Positions 56,160-64,000 of a DNA stretch of 64,000 nt are shown here, piece by piece. Numbering within the stretch: position 1 is the stretch's first letter; every line of letters begins with the position of its first letter. A program made the position numbers and the translations under genes. This stretch comes from Megaleporinus macrocephalus (lineage: Eukaryota > Chordata > Actinopteri > Characiformes > Anostomidae), in contig CM038726.1 of assembly GCA_021613375.1 (NCBI GenBank), positions 6,795,877 through 6,859,876 on the forward strand, read 5' to 3'. The notes under the pieces are model-generated. The model searched no databases and was not told where the DNA came from. It saw only the letters and a list, made by a program, of their open reading frames with translations.

Positions 56160-56825
56160 ACATACACCGAGCAGTGTATTAGAGCAGTGTAGTAGAATCA
56201 CTTGTACATCTACTCGTTCATGCATTTATCAGCCAATCATGAGGCAGCAGCGCAGTGTATAAAATCATGCATATATGGACCAGCATCTTTGGTTAATGTT
56301 CACGTTAACCGTTAACAGTGGGTAAAATTGTGATCACTGATTTTGACTGTGGCACCCAGTGAGCAGCAGTTCTGTTAGAGGATATTTGTTGTTGATGAGA
56401 GAGGTCAGTAGAGAATGACCAGACAGCTTCCAGCAGACAGAAAGTCTGTGGTCACTCATAAAACCACTCTGTACAAATGTGATGAAAAGAAAATCATTAC
56501 AGAATGCTTTTCACACCACTTACTGAGACGGATGGGCTAGAACAACTTAAGACCACACTGTGATCCAGTACTGTCAAGAACAAAAAGCTGAGGCTGCAGT
56601 GGATACAGGCTCACCAAACCAGACAGTTGGACATTGGAAAAATGTAGCTTGGTCTGATGAATCTCCAGTTTCAGGCATGCAAAAGAAAAAGGGGAAAAGC
56701 ACATGCTCAGGAGTTAGTGCTGACAGCATGAATCATGGATTCAACCTTTTGGATTCAACCTGCTTACTGCCAACAGTCCAGGCTGGTGGAGGTGGTGTAA
56801 CAGTGTGAAAGATCAATAACTTTAA
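56160..56825 (+). mobile_element. Tc1/mariner transposon fragment, dead
   Basis: Plus-strand sequence follows a common fish Tc1 family: the untranslated block catgcatttatcagccaatca, then transposase pieces around GKIVITDFDCGT-like, EQQFC-like, VDERGQ-like, TTLYKCDEKK-like and RLQWIQAHQTRQLDIGKM-like readings, and VAWSDESPVSGMQ (about 56645-56680) and QQSRLVEVV-like near 56775. Large parts are missing and the frame is broken. The left terminus is probably the piece at 54568. Confidence 0.7.
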
Positions 56826-56896
56826 AAAGTGGCTATTTTGGGGCTTCTGGTTCCGCCACGATCCGACATGGCAGCCTAATTCGTCTTTCTCCTTAT

Positions 56897-57705
56897 ATTT
56901 TGGTCAAACAACTCCTAAAACGACAACAAATATATAAATTTAAGCGGATTTCCAAAATTATGCAGAAAGGGATTGTAACAAGGCAAAGGACCATCATGTC
57001 AATGACTGAGGGTGCCGAAGAGTCAGCTGAGCAGCAAGGTCGAAGCAGCTCTCCTGGGCAAGAATATGGCGAAGCCGAACCAGAACCAGAGGTTAGCCTG
57101 CTAAGGATACTGAACGAGCTCAAGAATTTTAGATGTGATAATAAGCAACAGCTCGCTGACATAAAGCAAGAATTGAACAGAACTAACACCCAATTAGAAC
57201 CAGCAGAAGAGCGAATTAGTGGCAATGCTAATTCAGCACTTTTCAAACACCAAACAGATATGAAGACTAAGCTAACTGACCAAGAAGGGCGCTCACGTAT
57301 AGACAATCTAAGCATTTATTGCATCCCCGAAGAAGCTAAGGGAAAGGATATGAACGGCTTTCTGGAGAATTTACTAAGAGTGAACTAGATTTTCCACATG
57401 ATGAACAATTCAGAATTGAGACACACAGAGCACTTGTCCCAAAACCAAATGTTGCACAGGGGAGGCCGCCGTCTATCGTTGCAAAATTTATTTTCTGAAA
57501 TAACGTCCGCTTTAACGTGGATCATGACTACCCTCCTGGTGTCCTTAAAAAATGCAATGAGTATAGCGCAGCGAAGAAAAGAAAGTCAAGTTTCAGACCC
57601 CTTACCCAGCGAGGCCTTGCATCTTTTCTGAGGAGTGTACCAAGCTGTATCAGAGTGCGGCGGAGGCAACGAGAGACACACAGGGATTTCCAGTGTCGGT
57701 GGTGA
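56897..57705 (+). pseudogene. L1 ORF1 (RNA-binding protein) remnant
   Basis: The first part (from ATGTCAATG at 56995) has an acidic N-terminus, a heptad-like coiled-coil stretch (LADIKQELNRTNTQLEPAEERI), then the RRM-type start LTDQEGRSRIDNLSIYCIPEEA. In a shifted frame the C-terminal domain follows: RIETHRALVPKPN, then VDHDYPPGVLKKCNEY and RRQRETHRDFQ at about 57510-57690. At least two frame shifts are needed. ORF1 proteins coat L1 RNA during retrotransposition. Confidence 0.8.
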
Positions 57706-58227
57706 AGCCTCTACAGATCCTCTACAGAGGATTGAAATATAAACAGACGTCTCATTTCAGCCAACGAGAACAGATAAGTCGCCAGTATATTATTGGTTAT
57801 TCTTGGTCTTTCGAGACTTTCTTTTATTTTACGGTGGCACGATTCCTACACTCTCTGAGTTTTGAGATTTTGAGTTAGATAAACAAGTCGGAATATGTTT
57901 AAAGACATAATTAACTGATTTCTTGTTTGTAGTCAGGAGTTCTAAGGGCCCTACTCGGATTAAAGAGTGGGTCATTCCCTTATGGGTGCTCTGACTTCAC
58001 AAGCCCCAAAGGGCTCATTTAAAACAAGCCTCAGTTTTGGAAGCCAATGTGCAGTTAGGATGTAACATTGTTTCTTTGTTTTTATGCACATTGTTTTTGT
58101 ATGTATTCTTGACATTATGCGTGTGTTATAGGACACTCATAACATGCAGGGGTACATGTAGAGTTTAAGATTGAATCAGAGAAGTGAGGAAATTCTCAGA
58201 AAGGGTGCCAATTATTTTATAAACCAT

Positions 58228-61200
58228 GAATGACCAAGACTTTAAAGTAATTGTATTTAATGTAAACGGCATATTACACCCAGTAAAGAGAAGTAAGATT
58301 CTGTTAAAAATGAAAAAAGAAAAGGCAAATATTGTTCTTTTCTGCACATGAAAAACTTAAAAGAATGGGTTTTTCAAAAATGTGTTATTCATCTTATAAA
58401 TCGGGCTGTAGGAGAGGGGATGCTATATTACTCTCCAATAAAATACCATTTAAACAAATATCGGAAACAAAAGATAAGGAGGGAATATATGTTTTGGTTT
58501 CAGGTAGAGGGCACTTTAATAACAGTATAGAATGTTTATGGTCCATCTGGCAGTGACATAGCGTTTTATAGGAAAATGTTTGATTTGATTGCAAAAGCAG
58601 AAAGGATACTAATTTGTGGGGGAGACTGGAATAAATGTCTTACTCCAAAGTTAGATTCTACTAAAGAAACTTCTGTGAAAGCTCTATGTCAAAGGCAAAA
58701 CACTCAGCACGACGCTCGCAGAGCTAAAAGTTACGTTGGATTTATTAAGATCAGCAGTGTGACAGAGCAGCAAAATACAAACAAACACAAAACGGGACGG
58801 AGCGAGAATCGTAGACCAGGAGACAGGCAGAAGTCGTAACCAGAATAGCAGAGAGCGAGGCGACCAAATCATGAGGGAAAATCCGAAGGGAGAGTCGAGA
58901 GTACGGAAGGGAGATCAGAGCCAAGGGAGAGTAAGATACAGGCAACCACAACCAGAAGGAGAAATCGAGAGGGAGAATAGTCAGAAAACGGAACAAGTCA
59001 AAACCAGAATAGACAAACAAGACCACAAGGGAAACCGCTCAGAATTGCAACAATAGGTTGGCAAAACTTCGCAAAGTGTGTCTGTGTGTGTGAAGCTTAT
59101 ATGGGGTGATCGTAATGACAAACAGCTGTGCGTATTAGAATTCCGGGGAGGCTGATCGTGGGACAGGTGCATGATTGGCTGGAGGTGAACATGTGGGTGT
59201 GACATCATCCGGATGTGCATTCTGGGAAATGGAGTTTGGAAGTATGTTAGTGTCAGGAACAGTCATATGCGTGACACTCTACATAAAAAAGTAAATGAAC
59301 TAATAATGGAGTTGGGCATAATAGATAGAGAGATTTTAATCCAACAAGTTGCGATTACACATACTATTCCCCATCCTACGATGCTTACTCAAGAATTGAT
59401 TATTTATTTATATTAAAAAGAGATCGACATAGAATACGTGGTATTGATATAGGAACAATTGATCTGTCCGACCATGCACCTGTTTCAGTAGTTATTTAAA
59501 TTAATAGAACCACTGGAAAAATACATTGTGGGGACTTAATTTAAATATTTTAAACAGCCCTCAATTTAAAACATAAATGGCGGAAGAAAAAAAAAATGTT
59601 TTAACAGAATGACAATGGGGAAGTGTGTTCAAAGATTGTGTGGGACCCATTTAAAGCAGTTATAAGGGGAAAAAAATAATAGCCCATTGCACTTATCAAA
59701 AAAACAAAAAGACAAGTAAGACTGTTGGAATTAAATAGTTAGCAGATCTCGAATCTGAGCACAAAATAAAACAAAACCCAAATCATATTTCAAAGATAAA
59801 GGTGATTAGGAATGAATTGTAATATATACCCAAGAAATTGAAAAAAAAGATGTTATTCACAAAACAATCATATTATGAGTCAGTATCTACTAAACTATTG
59901 CCAAGGAGATTACAAAAACAGCAAGCAGAAAATATGATTTACAAAATAGAAACCAACTTTAAACCTTTATTATATGATAGGGACGGAATACAAGAAGCTT
60001 TTAAAAAATACTATAAATATTTGTACTCTCAGCCACACCAAAAGGATGACCAACAAATTGATAGTTTCTCTTCACCTGCCTGTCCTGTCTGATAAGCAAA
60101 ATAAAGAATTAACGGCGGAAATAACAGAAGAAGAATTAAATAAGGCCGTTTCTAGGTTAAAGGCAAATAAGTCCTCGGGTACGGAGGAATGGTACAGGAC
60201 TTTTAGATCGGAGTTAATACCGAATCTGCTTTAAGCATGTAATTCAGCTATTTTGGAGGGGAAGATACCACCTGCATGGAGGGAGGCTATAATTTCTGTC
60301 ATCCCCAAGGAAGGAAAGGAAAAAACGGATTGTGCGTTATTTAGGCCAATTTCACTTCTAATTGTACATTATGAGATGTACACAGCTGTTCTTACCAGAC
60401 GAGTAGAAAAGGTCCTTCCTTAGTTTAAACATGAAGATCAAACAGTTGAACAAAGTAATTTGGAAGCTTGCTTTTAGTGAGTTTAAGCACTGAAAAGGTG
60501 TTTGACTCCATAAGTTGGACCTCTCTATATAGAGTCCTTAAAAGATTTCATGACCAATTCATTAAAGGAATTCAGACTTTATATGATAATCCAAAAGCAC
60601 GAATTAAGGTAAATGGGTATCTCTTGGATACTATCAAATTAAAACGTGGTACAAGACAAGGGTGTTCAATTTCACCCCTGCTTTTTTTCCTTTATATAGA
60701 GATAAGATTCCTTTTTCTGTTTCAGGCTCTTCCAGTAGAAATTAATTCAAAACAATTTCCAGAATGAAACAAAATTATATCTAGATTTATATGGCAGGGG
60801 AAGAGACCCAGGTTTAGATTCAAAACATTACAACTCTTCAAAGAGAAAGGGGGAATGGCTCTCCCCAATCTTATAGATTATTTTTACACAGCCCAAATAA
60901 AATTCTTGATTAGTTTGTGTAACCCAGATTTTCAAGCTAGATGGTAAGATAGCAAATTGTCAAAAATGAATCATCTCATGCAGTGTTAGAAGAATAGGAC
61001 TGGAGAAGATTCATGGACAAAATTCAAAATCCCTGGATGAAGTCAGAATTAAAAATTTGGAGTATGGTTAAAGAGGAATAAAAATTAAATGCAAAATGGA
61101 AAATATTTAGATGGTGTGCGAATTATAGAGATTGCAAGCCTAATCAGATGGATGAGAGATTTAAAACCTGGATAGCCAAAGGAGTAACAACATTTTATTC

Positions 61201-61680
61201 ACAAAATTAAACAGAAAACTTTAGACATGAATGAACCAATACTACAGGTAATTGCTGAAGCATACTTAACAGAACCAAGTAAAGGCGTAATTTCTAGATT
61301 GTATAAGGGTTTGATAATGGAAAAATATTATTCTACACAATATATATTCTAAGAGTCTCCAGTAATATAAAGTTTCTGGTTGGAGGTTCATAAAGCATTG
61401 ATGGAAATATTCTGCACAGAAATTCCCTTTTATTTTGAAGTTTTGTACCTGGGGAATTGGAAATGGGAGTGGCCAGGTAAATATCTGTTTGGGGTTTTGA
61501 TATCTGCTTGTAAAAAAAATAGAACAAGGTGCTGGTTTATTCCCGAGCTTCCCCTAATAGACAGCTGGATAGATCTGGTGAATGAAATATATGTAATGGA
61601 AAAAATTACTCTCTCCGTTTACAAATGAATAAGTCTTGGTCAAAGTGGGTTACTTATATAAAACTCTTACAACCACATTT
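58228..61680 (+). pseudogene. L1 ORF2 (endonuclease/reverse transcriptase) remnant
   Basis: Endonuclease pieces: FKVIVFNVNGILHPVKRSKIL (shortened here to its core VIVFNVNGIL) at about 58240, HEKLKRMGF and SYKSGCRRGDAILLSNK at 58340-58430, ILICGGDWNKCL at 58600. After the solo LTR come HKKVNELIMELGI and TIDLSDHAPVSV. RT pieces follow: EEELNKAVSRLKANKSSG, FRPISLL, STEKVFDSISW, LKRGTRQGCSISPLLFFLYIE (block ending 60705). Right after LYIE the sequence jumps to RFLFLFQALPVEI, so the YADD active site is deleted. C-terminal blocks (FIWQGKRPRF, GGMALPNLIDYFY) run to about 60950 and degraded sequence to 61680. Non-functional. Confidence 0.82.
58687..59276 (-). mobile_element. Solo LTR inserted in L1 ORF2
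   Basis: Ends TGTCA…TGACA with an exact 5-bp target duplication ctcta (58682-58686 and 59277-59281). The L1 protein reads on smoothly across the two flanks. On the minus strand a TATA-like catataag (about 59096-59103) precedes an AATAAA (about 58740), giving U3-R-U5 order in that orientation. Confidence 0.82.
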
Positions 61681-61810
61681 CATGGAAGTACCTAATGAGT
61701 AAGAACTACTGCTTGTGACACATGTTTTGAATAATTGTTTCCTGTTTAGAAACATTTCTTTATATATGTAAGTACTTTCCCACACTTAATACGCTTTGTA
61801 AATTGCTCCC

Positions 61811-62204
61811 TGTCATGTCCAGCTTTGTTTAGAGCCTATCTGTTTTTGTTCACGTTCTGTCATTGCCATGCGGTTTCTGTTTATGTTTGCCATGTGCTCC
61901 CTGTCTCCGCCCCTCACCTGATCTGGGTTGCCTCTCTTGGGTTTGCCCCAGGTGCTTGTCATTAGTTGCTGTTTATATTCCCTGGTCAGTGTGCTTTGTC
62001 TTTGCTTGGTGTTTTGTTTTGCTTTGTGTCTGTGTAAGCTTTGTTTTATCTCATGTAAGTGAAACTCTTGTTGCCTGTTCGTTTGATTTTTGTTAACCAT
62101 GTCATTGTTTTCTTTAGTAGTAGTACTAAACAGTGTTCCTAGTTTCCTTTGTTGTCTTGAGAGTTTTGTGGTTTTGTTTCTTGACTCCTTGACTCTCCTT
62201 GACA
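61811..62204 (+). mobile_element. Probable LTR near the L1 3' end
   Basis: Bounded by tgtcatgtcc and cttgaca, the same TGTCA/TGACA ends as the other solo LTRs here, with a TATA-like tttatatt near 61972. The flanks (ctccc / ccctg) do not form a clean duplication, so the borders are less certain. Confidence 0.45.
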
Positions 62205-62310
62205 CCCTGCCAGAATGTATACAGTTGATTGTCTCTTTTTTTCTCTCTCTCTTCCTTCTTTTCATTGAAGTTGTTTGTTTGTTTTATGAATGTAAAAAAT
62301 ATTAAATACA

Positions 62311-62707
62311 AAATTGACCTTGGAAGTGGTTAAAAGTGGAGATATGATTATCTCTAAATAAAGAATAAAAAGGTGTCTATTTTCACTGGAAATAAAATAA
62401 AGTAAGGGTGGTCGCTGACATTTGTACAGTACCGTATGCAGTCTTTGAGTAACTTTGAGTATCTTCTAACAGCTATGATTACAAACCGAGGCAAGACAAG
62501 GAATGTCTTCCTGATTTCTAAAAAAACTAAGGAAAATGAAAAAGCTGCCCCATGCCAGACGATACATAGCTAATCCTAGCTAACACAAGTGTGATGTTTT
62601 AAATGTGCAGATGGACACAGGCATCACATGACTTGCCTACAACCCTGTGACATTTATAACTTACACCCACACAGTCGTACACACTCAGCAAACCTTTCAC
62701 AACCTTC
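62311..62707. other. Intergenic sequence, nothing recognised
   Basis: No gene or element end recognised between the L1 tail and the duplicated patch. Confidence 0.5.
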
Positions 62708-63043
62708 CCCTGGCTGCAGGTGTTTTCTGGTTTGCTGCAATATATCAGAGACAATTTACCAACTTAATGAGACATACAGAATGACAATGGGGAAGTGTGT
62801 TCAAAGATTGTGTGGGACCCATTTAAAGCAGTTATAAGGGGAAAAAAATAATAGCCCATTGCACTTATCAAAAAAACAAAAAGACAAGTAAGACTGTTGG
62901 AATTAAATAGTTAGCAGATCTCGAATCTGAGCACAAAATAAAACAAAACCCAAATCATATTTCAAAGATAAAGCCCTGGCCGCAGGTGTTTTCTGGTTTG
63001 CTGCAATATATCAGAGACAATTTACCAACTTAATGAGACATAC
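62708..63043. repeat. 70-bp direct repeats flanking a copied 198-bp L1 patch
   Basis: A 70-base block (gcaggtgttttctggtttgc and following) occurs at 62708-62777 and 62974-63043 with one mismatch seen by eye. Between them, 62776-62973 is identical by eye to 59604-59801 inside the dead L1 ORF2 (acagaatgacaatggggaag at one end, ttcaaagataaag at the other). The patch has no L1 3' end or poly(A), so it was not made by retrotransposition. Confidence 0.88.
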
Positions 63044-63152
63044 ATTTACACAAGTTGACCAAATATCCAAATGAAGGTAAATAAGATTAAACCAAGAAAT
63101 TAAGAACAAATGTTGAAAGTCTAATGTTTCTACACATAAATACTTCTCATGT

Positions 63153-63469
63153 TGTCACGGTGTAGCTGGAGCGAGGAAAGCCAGTTGCGGACACACTTGC
63201 GAACTGTAGTTTAAACACGGTTTTAATATTGAAACAGACGGAGTACACCACAACAACAGTAACAATTACATGACCATAACAATGAGCGACGAAGACAGAC
63301 TGCAAACACAGGGTATATATACAGAGAGTAACAAGAGGGAACAGGTGACAACTCAGGACAGAAGGAAAACAGGTGTGAAGGGCGGGGCCAGGGAGCACGT
63401 GACAAAACAGAAACACATGGACGGGACGTAAACAAGCGAGGGACGCGGGGAACATGGCGGGGTATGACA
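63153..63469 (-). mobile_element. Solo LTR
   Basis: Ends TGTCA…TGACA, flanked by an exact 5-bp duplication catgt (63148-63152 and 63470-63474). On the minus strand a TATA box (tatatatac, about 63310) precedes an attaaa signal (about 63225). It sits about 50 bases beyond the poly(A) signal of the CARD gene, in the same orientation as that gene. Confidence 0.85.
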
Positions 63470-63517
63470 CATGTATGCCTGGAAAATGTGGATGAGACAG
63501 ATTCATGTCTGGCTCAG

Positions 63518-63523
63518 TTTATT
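63518..63523 (-). promoter_or_regulatory. Poly(A) signal AATAAA of the CARD gene
   Basis: AATAAA on the minus strand, 54 bases past the stop codon of the CARD exon. Position and context fit a functional 3' end. Confidence 0.7.
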
Positions 63524-63577
63524 GTGACACTGAAAATATTCAAATTATGACAAAATATTGAGTTATCAAAAAGTCCA

Positions 63578-63849
63578 CTAAGCCATGCTGGGTCCAGCTT
63601 TCAGGTCATCCACTAAAAAACGCTGCTTCTTTTGAAGGATCTCATAAAATTCTTCTTTTACAGCTGTTCCTCCTGAGTCTAGAGCTCTGTACAAGATCCT
63701 CATTTGCTCCTGAGATGTTTTTGCAGCTTGTACACTGCAGTACATTTCATCAGTGATCATGATTTTGCATTTTAGACAGTCTGCTATCTCCATCACTGAG
63801 GGAACTCTCTGAATGAGCTTTTCTCTGTTCTTATCCACAAATTCAGCCC
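63578..63849 (-). CDS. Terminal exon coding a C-terminal CARD domain
   Basis: About 90 residues starting GAEFVDKNREKLIQRV and containing VMEIADCLKCKIMITDEMY, AAKTSQEQMRILYRAL and FYEILQKKQRFLVDDL, ending with a TAG stop. The six-helix pattern and the FVDxxRxxLIQRV opening are those of a death-fold CARD of the ASC/caspase-1/NLRP1 type. CARDs mediate homotypic contacts that recruit caspase-1 or ASC into inflammasomes. The exon begins after tttatttcag, phase 1, and a poly(A) signal follows, so this is the last exon. The upstream exons lie beyond the window. Candidate parents are ASC (PYD-CARD), NLRP1-like (FIIND-CARD) or fish GBP-FIIND-CARD proteins; the exon alone does not decide. It is on the same strand as, and upstream of, the GIMAP array. 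Confidence 0.82.
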
Positions 63850-64000
63850 CTGAAATAAAGATTAAAATGAAATTGGTTATGATTAAAGCATTCTCTTTAA
63901 AACATAATTTGCAATTTAATGCCAGTTCCACCAAATTAGGTAGCACTTAGTACTAATTTGTCACTGTATGTAAATATGCAAATGATTAGAAGTGACAGTT

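Larger units (their letters stand above)
56840..62310 (+). mobile_element. L1-clade LINE, dead, interrupted by LTR insertions
   Basis: Contains recognisable ORF1 and ORF2 remnants in the right order on the plus strand (separate entries) and a 3' end around 62270-62310 (ttatgaatgtaaaaaatatt). It is interrupted at 58687-59276 by a solo LTR and probably at 61811-62204 by a second LTR. The RT catalytic block has been lost by an internal deletion. Confidence 0.85.

Noticed and set aside
58751..59026. A 91-codon minus-strand frame with hydrophobic residues as a membrane protein
   Set aside because: It lies wholly inside a solo LTR with defined ends and a target duplication.

Overview
The window looks like ray-finned fish (teleost) genomic DNA. 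The genes have introns with GT/AG splice signals, the sequence is crowded with typical fish transposon families (Tc1/mariner, hAT, L2/CR1-type and L1 LINEs, Ty3/Gypsy, BEL/Pao), and the host gene family is the greatly expanded fish GIMAP (AIG1-type immune GTPase) family. No prokaryotic features are present. The species cannot be named from the sequence alone.

The biological core is an array of eleven GIMAP GTPase exons between 4.1 and 40.8 kb, all on the minus strand. Ten are open from end to end. Each is one exon of 702 or 705 bases with a clear AG acceptor (cacag or tacag before GTGAC) and a GTGAGT donor. Both flanking introns are phase 1, so the exons are symmetric and can be joined to one another in frame. 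The eleventh (40.63-40.81 kb) is a remnant with a large internal deletion. The surrounding intron or spacer DNA is also duplicated, so the array grew as repeat units of roughly 2 kb, later split by transposons. Two kinds of 5' flank occur. GIMAP-3, -8 and -9 have one kind (GIMAP-10 a diverged form); GIMAP-1, -2, -4, -5, -6 and -7 have the other. Read in the direction of transcription this suggests groups 8-7-6-5-4 and 3-2-1, each of which could be one gene for a multi-GTPase protein like GIMAP8. This is an inference that needs transcripts.

Upstream of the array, at the right edge, lies the last coding exon of a separate gene on the same strand. It encodes a C-terminal CARD domain (63.58-63.85 kb) followed by a stop codon and an AATAAA signal. 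The rest of that gene is outside the window. CARDs act in inflammasome and cell-death signalling, so the neighbourhood is plausibly an innate-immunity region.

Region by region: 0-4.1 kb holds L2-type LINE, BEL/Pao and Tc1 remnants. 4.1-8.8 kb holds GIMAP-1 to -3. 8.8-17.3 kb holds a broken Gypsy element, a hAT MITE with target duplications and a nearly intact L2-type LINE. 17.3-28.0 kb holds GIMAP-4 to -7 with a solo LTR, nested hAT elements and MITEs. 28.0-30.8 kb holds a second LINE. 31.0-38.0 kb holds GIMAP-8 to -10 and a mariner-type element. 38.5-40.8 kb holds a Gypsy gag remnant, an 85-bp satellite and GIMAP-11. 43.1-46.1 kb holds a decayed transposon-like gene with a C2H2 finger. 50.2-54.3 kb is a long-period tandem repeat. 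54.5-62.3 kb holds a gag-like ORF, a Tc1 fragment and a dead L1 interrupted by a solo LTR. 62.7-63.5 kb holds a copied L1 patch and another solo LTR. Long stretches at 40.8-43.1 and 46.9-50.2 kb hold nothing I recognise.
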